This document shows, one piece after another, positions 51,783 through 59,920 of a DNA stretch of 64,000 nt (position 1 is the first letter of the stretch; every line of letters starts with the position of its first letter). The DNA is from Halosegnis rubeus (GTDB taxonomy: Archaea; Halobacteriota; Halobacteria; Halobacteriales; Haloarculaceae): contig NZ_QJOW01000001.1 of assembly GCF_009184545.1 (NCBI RefSeq), forward strand, positions 682,001 through 746,000, in the 5' to 3' direction. A program made the translations under genes and the position numbers. Under the pieces are notes generated by a model, which was given only the letters and a program-made list of their open reading frames with translations, searched no databases and was not told the DNA's origin.

Positions 51783-52399
51783 TGGTCCACGAGAACGAGC
51801 CGGCCCGCGCCGGCGCGGACCCCGGGGACGCCGAGGTCGGCGTCATCCTGACGCACGGCCGCGGCGCGACGGCGCGCTCCATCCTCGCGATGGCACAGGA
51901 GTTCCCGCGTGAAGACGCAGCCTACGCCGCGCCACAGGCGACGAACAACACGTGGTATCCCCACTCGTTCCTCGAACCGGTCGAGAAGAACGAGCCGGGC
52001 CGCACCGACGGGCTGGCCGCCATCGACCGTCTCGTCTCCGAGTTCGTCGAGGCCGGTATCCCGCGCGAGCGCATCCTCCTCGTTGGCTTCTCACAGGGAG
52101 GCTGTCTCACCACCGAGTACGCCGCACGGAACCCGGCGGAGTACGGCGGTGTCGCCGCGCTCTCGGGCGGTCTCATCGGTGACGACCTCGGCGGCTACGA
52201 GGGAGACATGGAGAACACAGAGGTGTTCCTCGGCTGTTCCGACGTAGACCCACACATCCCAGTCGAGCGCGTCAACGACACGGAAGAAATCTTCGAGTCG
52301 CTGAACGCCACGGTGGAAAAGCGGCTCTACGAGGGGATGGGCCACGGCGTCAACGAAGACGAGCTCGACTACCTGCGCGAGACGGTCACGGACCTCTAA
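51782..52399 (+). CDS. Phospholipase/carboxylesterase alpha/beta hydrolase (MhqD-like)
   Basis: 205 residues: HGRGATARSILAMAQEF oxyanion region, nucleophile Ser in LVGFSQGGCLT, acid Asp in GCSDVDPHIP and His in GMGHGVN. This matches the MhqD/YodD class of carboxylesterases that accompany MhqO in bacterial quinone and electrophile resistance operons. Translation is coupled to the dioxygenase through TAATG. Confidence 0.88.
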   Translation: MVHENEPARAGADPGDAEVGVILTHGRGATARSILAMAQEFPREDAAYAAPQATNNTWYPHSFLEPVEKNEPGRTDGLAAIDRLVSEFVEAGIPRERILLVGFSQGGCLTTEYAARNPAEYGGVAALSGGLIGDDLGGYEGDMENTEVFLGCSDVDPHIPVERVNDTEEIFESLNATVEKRLYEGMGHGVNEDELDYLRETVTDL

Positions 52400-52593
52400 T
52401 CCCGCCGGCGGTTCGCGAGGACGGCCAGCACCGCGAGAAAGAGCAGGCCGACGAGCGCGGCGAGCCACGCGCCACTGCTCGACTCCTCGCTGTCGTCGCG
52501 GTCGGCGTCACTCGTCGTGACTTCTGGTGCTCCGCCGCCGGTCGATACGGTCACGTCGCCGAAATCGAGTCTGAGGAAGGTGAAATCTGCCAT
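52396..52593 (-). CDS. Small single-pass membrane protein (65 aa)
   Basis: 65 residues: an acidic, Gly/Ser-rich N-terminal part (MADFTFLRLDFGDVTVSTGG), one hydrophobic helix (about 42-60, AWLAALVGLLFLAVLAVLA), and a basic end ANRRRD, placing the N-terminus outside. Its stop overlaps the MhqD-like gene by four bases. Unknown function. Confidence 0.65.
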   Translation of the reverse strand: MADFTFLRLDFGDVTVSTGGGAPEVTTSDADRDDSEESSSGAWLAALVGLLFLAVLAVLANRRRD

Positions 52594-52679
52594 ACCGATG
52601 CGTCGACGCGGGGGTACGTAACGATTCTGGCCGGGCGGAGTCAGTACACACTTCAGGACGGCCCCCACAGCCACACGGT

Positions 52680-53741
52680 ATGGAACAAGCACACAGAGAG
52701 TTCCTCGACTCGCTGCTCGAAACCGCGACACCGACCGGCTTCGAGACGGCCGGTCAGCGGGTCTTCCTCGATTACGTCGAGCCGTACGCCGACGAAGTCC
52801 GCACGGACACCTACGGCAACGCCGTCGCCGTCCACGAGGGCGACCCCGACGTGGACACCTCGGTCGCGCTCGCCGGCCACGGCGATGAAATCGGGCTGAT
52901 GGTCCGTGACGTGACCGACGACGGCTTCCTCAAGCTGACCCGCATCGGCGGTTCGGACAGGACTGTCACGCAGGGGCAGTACGTCCTCGTCCACGGGCGT
53001 GACGGTCCCGTCTCCGGGGTCGTCGGCCAGACCGCCATCCACCTGCGCGAGGGCGACGACGAGACGCCCGAAATCTCGGAGATGCACGTCGACATCGGTG
53101 CCGACGACGAGGCAGAAGCGACCGACCTCGTCGAGACCGGCGACCCGATTACCTTCGATACGCGGATTCGCGACCTCCAAGGGTCGCTCGTCGCCGCGCG
53201 AGGGATGGACAATCGCACCGGCGTTTGGGCCGCGGCCGAAGGGTTCCGGCGCGCCGTCGAGACCGACGCCGACGCGACGGTGTATGCTGTCTCGACCGTT
53301 CAAGAAGAAATCGGCCGCAAGGGAGCGGAGATGATCGCCTACGACCTCGACCCCGACGTGGTGCTCGCGGCCGACGTGGGCCACGCGACCGACTCGCCGA
53401 ACGCCCCGAACAAGGGCGCGAGTCTCGAACTCGGCTCCGGGCCGGGTATCGGTCGCGGCGCGGCGAACCACCCGGTCGTCGCCGATGCCGTCCGTGCCGT
53501 GGCCGACGACGAGGACATCGACGTGCAGCTAACAGCGTCCGGTCTCGACACTGGCACCGACGCCGAGAGCTTCTCTACCGCACGCGGCGGTCAGGCCGCG
53601 CTCAACGTCTCGATTCCGAACCGATACATGCACACGCCGGTGGAGGTCATCGACACCGACGACCTCGACGAGATGGGCGAACTGATGGGTCGGTTCGCTG
53701 CGAGCGCCGAGGAGTTCGCGCCCTTCGCGGTCGACATCTAG
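52680..53741 (+). CDS. M42 family (TET-type) aminopeptidase, copy 2
   Basis: 353 residues, identical length to copy 1 at 4840-5901. Ligands: His67 in AGHGDEIG, Asp177 in RGMDNRTG, Glu209-Glu210 in VQEEIG, Asp232 in AADVGHA and His318 in NRYMHTP. Residues differ around the substrate pocket, so the two could have different side-chain preference, as in multi-TET archaea (inference). It lies beside an IS relic and the lsm-L37e genes. Confidence 0.9.
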   Translation: MEQAHREFLDSLLETATPTGFETAGQRVFLDYVEPYADEVRTDTYGNAVAVHEGDPDVDTSVALAGHGDEIGLMVRDVTDDGFLKLTRIGGSDRTVTQGQYVLVHGRDGPVSGVVGQTAIHLREGDDETPEISEMHVDIGADDEAEATDLVETGDPITFDTRIRDLQGSLVAARGMDNRTGVWAAAEGFRRAVETDADATVYAVSTVQEEIGRKGAEMIAYDLDPDVVLAADVGHATDSPNAPNKGASLELGSGPGIGRGAANHPVVADAVRAVADDEDIDVQLTASGLDTGTDAESFSTARGGQAALNVSIPNRYMHTPVEVIDTDDLDEMGELMGRFAASAEEFAPFAVDI

Positions 53742-53980
53742 CCAGCCGGCGAGGACCGCCCCCTCACTGACCGCCGGGACAGCAAGTCCGTCCGGTCGCA
53801 GTACACCATCGCAAAGAACAGGAGGGCGACGGAGTCGAGACAGGTGCTGAACACGTACGCCGTCAGATCGAACAACTGCTTGAGCGCGGGAGCGGCGGCG
53901 ACCATCTCGCCCAACACCGCACCCGTCCCGATCGTGTGGGCGGTCGCGTAGAGGAGATAACTCCGCGTCTGTGGTTTACT
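53738..53980 (-). pseudogene. 5'-truncated two-helix membrane protein gene
   Basis: About 80 residues with good haloarchaeal codon use: SYLLYATAHTIGTGAVLGEMV, then LFDLTAYVFSTCLDSVALLFFAMVYC and a basic tail DLLSRRSVRGRSSPAG; two membrane helices. No ATG precedes the first helix; the frame only continues upstream, through TTG and GTG codons, into the tnpB relic that begins about 53982. The native start and promoter were therefore probably removed by that insertion. Its stop overlaps the M42 gene by four bases. It could still be expressed from a fused start. Confidence 0.45.
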
Positions 53981-53981
53981 A

Positions 53982-54062
53982 TCTGCAAAGCGCGTCGTTG
54001 AAGCAGGAAGCCCCACCCTCAAGCGCGAGCCGTCAGGCGAGCGGTAGGGTGGGGTAGTTCAC
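53982..54062 (+). mobile_element. IS1341/IS605-type tnpB 3' relic with right-end hairpin
   Basis: In frame from 53982 the sequence reads SAKRVVEAGSPTLKREPSGER then TAG (54045-54047), the characteristic C-terminus of haloarchaeal TnpB. Overlapping it is the right-end stem: CCCCACCCT (54011-54019) pairs with AGGGTGGGG (54046-54054), and the element ends TTCAC (54058-54062). No upstream tnpB sequence or tnpA remains. This RE region is where TnpB-associated reRNA/sotRNA is made in intact elements, so a short transcript might persist. Confidence 0.8.
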
Positions 54063-54147
54063 AGGCGGTCCCAACGGGACCGGTCCCCTGCTCGCTAGTG
54101 CAGGCGCGTCTCGGTGTGTTTAAGCGTGGGCGTCTACCCGTTAGGGT
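54063..54147. other. Spacer with hairpin and lsm promoter
   Basis: 85 bases directly after the RE of the tnpB relic. GGTCCC-AAC-GGGACC (54067-54081) is a perfect short hairpin, followed by another GGTCCC (54082-54087) that could pair alternatively with the second arm. The lsm TATA-like TTTAAGC (54119-54125) lies about 26 nt before its ATG at 54148. No gene is seen. Confidence 0.6.
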
Positions 54148-54330
54148 ATGGCCGACCGACCGCTTGACGTACTGGAGGCGACGCTCGGTGAGGAAGTGAC
54201 GGTGACGCTGAAAGGCGGAGAGACGTTCGACGGTGAACTCACCGGGTACGACCAGCACATGAACCTCGTTCTCGACGGCGAGAACACAACGATTATCCGC
54301 GGCGACAACGTTGTCTCGATTCAACCATGA
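54148..54330 (+). CDS. lsm: Sm-like archaeal protein (Lsm/SmAP1)
   Basis: 60 residues, only the Sm fold: Sm1 [26 protein letters not shown] and Sm2 [14 protein letters not shown]. The short loop 4 is typical of haloarchaeal Lsm, which forms heptamers binding U-rich RNA and small RNAs. The stop overlaps the L37e start by four bases (ATGA), the universal lsm-rpl37e pair of archaea. Confidence 0.95.
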   Translation: MADRPLDVLEATLGEEVTVTLKGGETFDGELTGYDQHMNLVLDGENTTIIRGDNVVSIQP

Positions 54331-54503
54331 CCGGCGCAGGTACCCCATCTCAAGGAAAGAAGAACAAGACGACACACGTGAAGTGCCGCCGCTGTGGCGA
54401 GAAGTCCTACCACTCCCGCAAGAAGATCTGTTCGTCCTGTGGCTTCGGCAACTCCGCCAGCCGCCGCTCGTACGAGTGGCAGGGCAAGACGGGCGACAAC
54501 TGA
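54327..54503 (+). CDS. rpl37e: 50S ribosomal protein L37e
   Basis: 58 residues: [17 protein letters not shown], then a zinc finger with CRRC and CSSC, followed by [15 protein letters not shown]. Binds 23S rRNA in the large subunit. Translated with lsm via ATGA overlap. Too short for many gene finders, but the sequence is unmistakable. Confidence 0.95.
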   Translation: MTGAGTPSQGKKNKTTHVKCRRCGEKSYHSRKKICSSCGFGNSASRRSYEWQGKTGDN

Positions 54504-54540
54504 ATCGCTCCTCCTCTCGCCGCGCTTGACTCGCATACCA

Positions 54541-54714
54541 ATGGGACTCCTCGACACTGGACCGTCTCGCGCCGGCGTCTTCTTTTTAGCCGGCGTGCTC
54601 GTCTCGACTGCCTTCGGAATCTCCATCGGCGAGCCGCAACTCGGTGTCACGACCGGACTGGCCGCCGGTCTCGCGCTCGCGGTCTTCGGCTGGCTGTTCG
54701 TCCGGCCCGCCTGA
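54541..54714 (+). CDS. Small two-helix membrane protein (57 aa)
   Basis: 57 residues: MGLLDTGPSRAGVFFLAGVLV, a first helix, ISIGEPQLGV turn, and a second helix LAAGLALAVFGWLFVRPA. ATG at 54541 lies 37 bases after rpl37e and the gene ends 35 bases before birA, so it fills the gap in line with good codon use. Unknown; likely a conserved haloarchaeal membrane peptide. Confidence 0.7.
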   Translation: MGLLDTGPSRAGVFFLAGVLVSTAFGISIGEPQLGVTTGLAAGLALAVFGWLFVRPA

Positions 54715-54749
54715 CAACGCTGAAGTCGCCACGGCGTCGATAACCGGTC

Positions 54750-55670
54750 ATGCAGGAGACGCGCGCGCTGATTCTCGACCGACTCGCCGCCGGTCCGGTG
54801 TCTGGGCCGACGCTCGCCGCCGACCTCGATATCTCGCGGGCCGCCGTCTGGAACCACGTCGAGACGCTCCGCGACGACGGGTTCGAGATTCGCGACACCG
54901 ACGACGGGTACACCCTCGCTGGGGTTCCCGAGTTCGGCGGCGCGGCGACGGCGTTCGAACTCGACTCCGAGTTCGCCGTCGAGTTCCACGACGAACTCGC
55001 CTCGACGAACGCGACGGCCCGAGAACGAGCGAACGAGGGGGCCGAGGACGTGGTCGTCGTCGCCGAAACGCAGACCGGCGGTCGCGGCCGGCTCGACCGC
55101 GAGTGGTCCTCGCCCGACGGGGGCATCTACGCGTCGCTCGTCGTCCGGCCCGACGTGCCGCCGGCACACGCGCCGGTGTACACTCTCGCTGCGGCCGTCG
55201 CCGTGGCCGACGCCGCCCGAGAGACAGGGGTCGAGGCAGACATCAAGTGGCCCAACGACGTGCAGGTCGACGGGAAGAAACTCGCGGGCATCCTCACGGA
55301 GATGGAAGGCGAAGCCGACCGCGTCTCGTGGCTCGTCGTCGGTGTCGGCGCGAACGCCAACGTCGACGCCGCCGACCTCCCGCGCGGGACGAGCATCGAG
55401 ACCGAGACCGGTCCCATCACACGGCGAGCGTTCCTCGCGAGCATCGTCGACCGCTTTGCCGACTTAACCGACGACGTGGGGTCCATCGTCCCGGCGTGGC
55501 GCGAGCACGCGAGCACGCTCGGCCAGCAGGTACGCGTCGAGACGCCGCGCGAGACCATCGAGGGCGAAGCCATCGACATCGAGTTTCCCGGCACGCTCCT
55601 CGTGGAGACCGACGACGGCGTGCGGCGGGTGACCGCCGGCGACTGCGAACACCTCAGGCCGCGGGAGTAA
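54750..55670 (+). CDS. birA: Bifunctional biotin-protein ligase / biotin repressor BirA
   Basis: 306 residues. N-terminal winged-helix (about 1-60: TLAADLDISRAAVWNHVETLR), then the ligase domain with biotin-binding ASTNATARER and GGRGRLDREWSSPDGG, KWPNDVQVDGKKLAGIL, and a C-terminal SH3-like domain. It biotinylates acyl-CoA carboxylase and may repress genes when holo, because the DNA-binding domain is retained. Confidence 0.93.
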   Translation: MQETRALILDRLAAGPVSGPTLAADLDISRAAVWNHVETLRDDGFEIRDTDDGYTLAGVPEFGGAATAFELDSEFAVEFHDELASTNATARERANEGAEDVVVVAETQTGGRGRLDREWSSPDGGIYASLVVRPDVPPAHAPVYTLAAAVAVADAARETGVEADIKWPNDVQVDGKKLAGILTEMEGEADRVSWLVVGVGANANVDAADLPRGTSIETETGPITRRAFLASIVDRFADLTDDVGSIVPAWREHASTLGQQVRVETPRETIEGEAIDIEFPGTLLVETDDGVRRVTAGDCEHLRPRE

Positions 55671-56690
55671 CTACAGAATCACGTCACGCACCTCGTGCAC
55701 GCCGGCCCGTCGCACGACCGCACGGACGGGGTCGCGCGCGCCGGCGAGGTTGTGACTGTCACCGTCGAGCAGTTGGAGCTTCGCGGGGCGACCCGCTTCG
55801 ATGAGACCGTACTCCTTGCCGGCGATTTCTGCGCCGTTGTGCGTCGCCATCCGGAGAATCTGCGGGGCTGGAAGCTCGGCGTGTTTCGCCGTGAACTCCA
55901 TCTCGCGGAACATGCTCGGGGAGTTGAGCATGACGTTGTCCGTACCGAGCGCGAGCGTCGTCGTCTCGGCCAACGTCTCGAAGTCCGGCAGTCCGACCTC
56001 AGTGACGAGATTCGACCGCGGACAACAGATGATCGGAATCTCCGCCTCGGCCACTCGTTCCCGCTGGTCGGGAGTCGTGTACACCATGTGAACGAGGTAG
56101 TCGGGGTCGTAATCGAGGGCGGCGTCCACGTCGTGGCTGTCGCGCTCGCCCGCGTGGATGCCAAACAGCTTGCCTGCCTCGCGGGTCGCCCGGCGCTCGG
56201 GCCCGAACTCGTTGTCCCGTGCGCCGCTGGCTCCGAAGCCGTCGCCCGCCTCCATCGCGGCGATTTCCTCGCGACCGAAGACGACTGGCTCGACGGGGCT
56301 GTCACGGGCCGCGTCGTGGAGTCGGTCCACGCCCTCCGCGCCGCCTTCGCGAAACTCGAGGAACGATGCCGTCCCCGATTCGCGCATGAACGCGATGGTG
56401 CGACCCATCGCCTCGACCATCTCCTCGCGGGGCGTCTCACGCAGGAGTCGGTGCTTAAGCCCGTCCGGCGGCGCGACCAGCTCATCGAGCGAGAGACCTC
56501 GGCCCGCCTCCTTCGCGATGGAGTCGCCGATGTGTGTGTGTGCGTTCACGAACGCCGGGAGAATCCAGTCGTCGCTCTCGACTTCGTCCTCTTCGACGCT
56601 CGCGATAGTCCCGTCCTCGACGACGACGCGCCCCTGGACCGGCTCGAACTCTGGCCCGCGGAAGACGAGCCCTTCGTGGATTCCCGTCAT
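55671..56690 (-). CDS. Amidohydrolase (cytosine deaminase/chlorohydrolase type)
   Basis: 339 residues. Amidohydrolase metal motif NAHTHIGD, then a second His in LFGIHAGE, HMVYTT, and the ligand Asp in LALGTDNVMLN. The composite fits the chlorohydrolase/guanine-deaminase-like group acting on ring or N-heterocyclic substrates. Start at 56690 (MTGIHEGLVFRG) overlaps the HD phosphohydrolase stop by four bases, so it is translated with that enzyme. Confidence 0.87.
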   Translation of the reverse strand: MTGIHEGLVFRGPEFEPVQGRVVVEDGTIASVEEDEVESDDWILPAFVNAHTHIGDSIAKEAGRGLSLDELVAPPDGLKHRLLRETPREEMVEAMGRTIAFMRESGTASFLEFREGGAEGVDRLHDAARDSPVEPVVFGREEIAAMEAGDGFGASGARDNEFGPERRATREAGKLFGIHAGERDSHDVDAALDYDPDYLVHMVYTTPDQRERVAEAEIPIICCPRSNLVTEVGLPDFETLAETTTLALGTDNVMLNSPSMFREMEFTAKHAELPAPQILRMATHNGAEIAGKEYGLIEAGRPAKLQLLDGDSHNLAGARDPVRAVVRRAGVHEVRDVIL

Positions 56691-57904
56691 GCGCCGTACT
56701 CGTCGAGCGTCTGGTGGATTCCCTGTCGCACGTCGACCACGAGCGCGTCGAGGTCGAGCCCGAGCACGTCCTCCGTAGCGACGCCGACCGCGTCGGTCTC
56801 GTCTGCTGGGGCGTACACGCCGAGTCGCCACTGCTCGCGCTGGACGGTCTGGAGTGCGCCGACGAGCGTCGACTGCGTGCCAAGCTCCCGCACCTCGCCG
56901 TTGACGACGACCTGCGTGCTCGACTCCTTCATGCTCGGCTCGCCGGGCACGTCGAGAATCACGTCGTCGGGCGAGACGCCGGCCCGGGCGGCGATGTCAC
57001 GCTCCCACGCCTGCCGCTGGTCGAAGTCGGCGGTGATGTACTCGTCGGGAACGTCGGCGTACTCCGCCCAGACGGCGCGCTTGAACAGGTCGCGCTCGTC
57101 GAGCCGTCGGGCGTACTCGCTTGTGGCCGGCTCCTCGCGCAGTGCGACCATCAGCTCGTAGTCGTCCCAGCGGCGGAACGTCTCGACCGGTACCTCGGAG
57201 ACGAGTTCGTCGGCCGCCCGACGGAGCATCGCCTTCGAGATGCGGGCGACGTGGTGGGAGTAGACGGTCGGGTTCATCAGGGCGCGTGCCAACAGCAGCG
57301 ACTCGGCCGACTGGACGTTCCCCTCCGCGAGGACGAGTTCGCCGCCCACGAGTCGGAGCTCGCGCACGAGCCGACCGTGGTCGATGGTCCCGTACGGAAC
57401 GCCGGTGTGGTGGGCGTCGCGGACGAGATAATCCATCCGGTCCACGTCGAGCTCCCCGGAGACGAGCTGGCCGAGTTCGCCGTCGCCGGCGATGAGGTCG
57501 GCCACGCGGTCGGGGTCGATGTCGTGGTCGACGAGGACGCGCTCGACCGGACTGCCGCGGATGAGGTCGTGTACGTCGTCGTGTGACTTGCCGGCCTCGC
57601 GTTCGAGCACGTCCTCGGTGTTGTGCGAGAAGGGGGTGTGGCCGATGTCGTGGAGCAGGGCGGCCGCGCGGACGCGCTCGGCCTGTGGTCCCTCGATGCC
57701 GAGGTGGCCGAGCGCCTCGTTCGCGAGGTGGTAGACGCCGAGGGAGTGCTCGAAGCGAGTGTGGTTTGCGCTGGGGTAGACGAACGAAGCGGTTCCCAGC
57801 TGCGTGATACGGCGGAGCCGCTGGAGGGCGGGCGTATCGAGGAGGGCTTCGGCGACTCCCTCGACGGCGATGTGGTCGTGGACAGAGTCCTTGATCGTGC
57901 TCAT
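56687..57904 (-). CDS. HD-superfamily phosphohydrolase (COG1078, SAMHD1-like)
   Basis: 405 residues. The HD core shows RFEHSLGVYHLA and LLHDIGHTPFSH, then the aspartate in DRMDYLVRDAHHTGV, the pattern of archaeal/bacterial COG1078 relatives of SAMHD1 that hydrolyse dNTPs or related nucleotides. C-terminal regulatory region of about 150 residues. Operon with the amidohydrolase suggests nucleotide or nucleobase turnover (inference). Confidence 0.88.
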   Translation of the reverse strand: MSTIKDSVHDHIAVEGVAEALLDTPALQRLRRITQLGTASFVYPSANHTRFEHSLGVYHLANEALGHLGIEGPQAERVRAAALLHDIGHTPFSHNTEDVLEREAGKSHDDVHDLIRGSPVERVLVDHDIDPDRVADLIAGDGELGQLVSGELDVDRMDYLVRDAHHTGVPYGTIDHGRLVRELRLVGGELVLAEGNVQSAESLLLARALMNPTVYSHHVARISKAMLRRAADELVSEVPVETFRRWDDYELMVALREEPATSEYARRLDERDLFKRAVWAEYADVPDEYITADFDQRQAWERDIAARAGVSPDDVILDVPGEPSMKESSTQVVVNGEVRELGTQSTLVGALQTVQREQWRLGVYAPADETDAVGVATEDVLGLDLDALVVDVRQGIHQTLDEYGA

Positions 57905-57973
57905 CGGACTCCCTCCGTGTCGGTCGCGCTCATTGGTCGCGGCTTCGGTCGGCTTCGGGTAAAAATCGTCGTC

Positions 57974-58579
57974 TCAGACCGGGAACTCGGCGTCGGGGTC
58001 GACGACCCGGTCCGGCTCAGTCGGCTGTCGCCACTCGGTCGAGAGCTCGAGAAACTGGACGAGCATCCAGCCGGTCGCGCCCCAGACGGTGTAGCCATCG
58101 ACGCGGAAGAAGTGGAGCCGGACGTTCCCGCGTTGCGGGTGATCGCGCTCTTCGCTCTCGTAGTTGTCGAGGTCGACGAGCTCGTCGATGGGGAGCGGGA
58201 CGACCTCGGCCACCTCGCGGTCGTCCGGCACCCACGTCTGGTCGGGCGCGCGGACGACGAACGGCCGGACCGCGTACCCGGAAACCGTCGCGATATCGTC
58301 CAGCTGGCCGACGTACGCTACCGCGTCGGTGTGCATGTCGACCTCCTCGCGTGCCTCGCGGAGGGCGGTGGCATAGAGGTCCTCGTCGGACGGCTCGCGT
58401 CCGCCGCCGGGAAACGACATCTGGCCGGCGTGGCTACCGAGGTGGTCGGCCTTCTTGATGAAGAGCAGATACTCGCGGCCGTCGCGCTCGACGATGGGCA
58501 CGACGACGGCCGCCTCCCGCTCTTCTGTCATCGCCGTCACGGGGGTGTGGGCGGCGACCGCGTCGAGCGCGAGGTCCAT
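57974..58579 (-). CDS. NUDIX hydrolase, CoA pyrophosphatase-like
   Basis: 201 residues. NUDIX box GGGREPSDEDLYATALREA followed by REEVDM; just upstream the LLFIKKADHLGSHAGQMSFP motif of NudL-type CoA diphosphatases. It would cleave CoA or acyl-CoA to phosphopantetheine and 3',5'-ADP, the reverse side of the CoaBC pathway found elsewhere in the window. Start at 58579 (MDLALDAV). Confidence 0.87.
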   Translation of the reverse strand: MDLALDAVAAHTPVTAMTEEREAAVVVPIVERDGREYLLFIKKADHLGSHAGQMSFPGGGREPSDEDLYATALREAREEVDMHTDAVAYVGQLDDIATVSGYAVRPFVVRAPDQTWVPDDREVAEVVPLPIDELVDLDNYESEERDHPQRGNVRLHFFRVDGYTVWGATGWMLVQFLELSTEWRQPTEPDRVVDPDAEFPV

Positions 58580-58687
58580 ATTCCCTGGTCGTGTGGCCGG
58601 GACATAAGTCACCCGGCGGGGGGACGAGCGCTTCACTTTCGCCGCGGTCGCGACACCCCTATATCGCGGGAGCCAGAACTCGAAGCC

Positions 58688-59920
58688 ATGACACGGGTGA
58701 TACACACGGGCGACACCCACCTCGGCTACCGGCAGTACCACCTGCCGGAGCGACGGCAGGACTTCCTCGACGCCTTCCGGCGCGTCGCCGACGACGCCGT
58801 CGCGGACGAGGTGGACGCGGTCGTCCACGCCGGCGACCTGTTCCACGACCGGAAGCCGGACCTCGCCGACCTGCTCGGCACCATCGACGTGCTCCGAACC
58901 CTGGACGACGCCGCCATCCCCTTCCTCGCGGTCGTCGGCAACCACGAGACGACCCGCGACGGCCAGTGGCTCGACCTGTTCGAGTCGATGGGACTCGTCA
59001 CCCGACTCGACGATTCCCCGACTGTGGTCGGTGACACTGCCTTCTACGGGCTGGACTTCGTTCCGCGAGCGAAACGCGACGACCTCGACTACCAGTTCGA
59101 GTCCCACGACGCTGACCACGCCGCCCTGGTCTCACACGGCCTGTTCGAGCCGCTCGTCCCCGACTACGGCAACGTCGACTGGGACGCCGCCGAGGTGCTC
59201 GACGCCGCGAACGTCGACTTCGACGCCTTCCTGCTCGGCGACGAACACACGCCCGAACGCGTAGAAATCGACGGCTGTTGGGTCACCTACTGCGGGTCGA
59301 CCGAACGCGCCTCCGCGAGCGAGGAAGACGAACGCGGCTACAACATCGTCGAGTTCGCCGACGGCGAAGCCCACATCTCCCGACGCGGCATCCCGACCCG
59401 CGAATTCGTCTTCGTCACCGTCGACCTCGGGCCGGGCGAGGGACTCGACCGGGTGCGCGAGCAGGTCGCCCAACACGACCTCGAGGACGCGGTCCTCATC
59501 GTCTCCATCGACGGAGAGGGCGACCAGATTGCCCCCGCCCGTGTGGAGTCGTTCATCGCCGAGCGAGGGGCGCTTACGGCCCGCGTCCACGACCGCCGCG
59601 AGTACGCCGCCGAATCGGACGACCTCGAGGTCTCGTTTGCCGACCCCGACGATGCGGTCGAGGATCGACTCCGCGAGATGGAACTCTCCGAGGCGGCCCG
59701 CGATATCGACGAGACCGTGCGCGCCTCGAAGCTCGCGGACTCGAACGTCGCCGACACGGTGGAGTCGCGCGTGAGCGACCTCGTCGACGACGGCGACCTC
59801 GATGCACTGCCGGGCGAAGCTACGGACGGAGTGTCCGAACAACCGGCCGACGCAGCGACCGAGGAGGAAACACCAGAACAAGCGTCCGACGGGCAGGCTT
59901 CGATGGGTGAGTTCCAGTGA
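58688..59920 (+). CDS. mre11: DNA double-strand break repair protein Mre11
   Basis: 410 residues. Phosphoesterase motifs in order: HTGDTHLGYRQY, HAGDLFHDRKP, VVGNHETTRD, ALVSHGLFE and LGDEHTPE with the metal-binding His/Asp set. The C-terminal 120 residues are an acidic, helical Rad50-binding/tail region. With Rad50 it processes broken DNA ends. Start at 58688 is used; the long in-frame extension to 57623 is antisense to the HD and NUDIX genes. Confidence 0.94.
   Translation: MTRVIHTGDTHLGYRQYHLPERRQDFLDAFRRVADDAVADEVDAVVHAGDLFHDRKPDLADLLGTIDVLRTLDDAAIPFLAVVGNHETTRDGQWLDLFESMGLVTRLDDSPTVVGDTAFYGLDFVPRAKRDDLDYQFESHDADHAALVSHGLFEPLVPDYGNVDWDAAEVLDAANVDFDAFLLGDEHTPERVEIDGCWVTYCGSTERASASEEDERGYNIVEFADGEAHISRRGIPTREFVFVTVDLGPGEGLDRVREQVAQHDLEDAVLIVSIDGEGDQIAPARVESFIAERGALTARVHDRREYAAESDDLEVSFADPDDAVEDRLREMELSEAARDIDETVRASKLADSNVADTVESRVSDLVDDGDLDALPGEATDGVSEQPADAATEEETPEQASDGQASMGEFQ

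Noticed and set aside
53980-54022. Start of the truncated membrane gene at the TTG at 54022 or GTG at 54016
   Set aside because: These codons lie within the tnpB relic in antisense, and the resulting N-terminus (RVGLPASTTRFADS) has no membrane-protein character, so it is unlikely to be native.
57623-58687. In-frame 5' extension of mre11 by 355 codons
   Set aside because: It is antisense to the HD phosphohydrolase and NUDIX genes; Mre11 homologues begin at the HTGDTHLG motif, matching the ATG at 58688.
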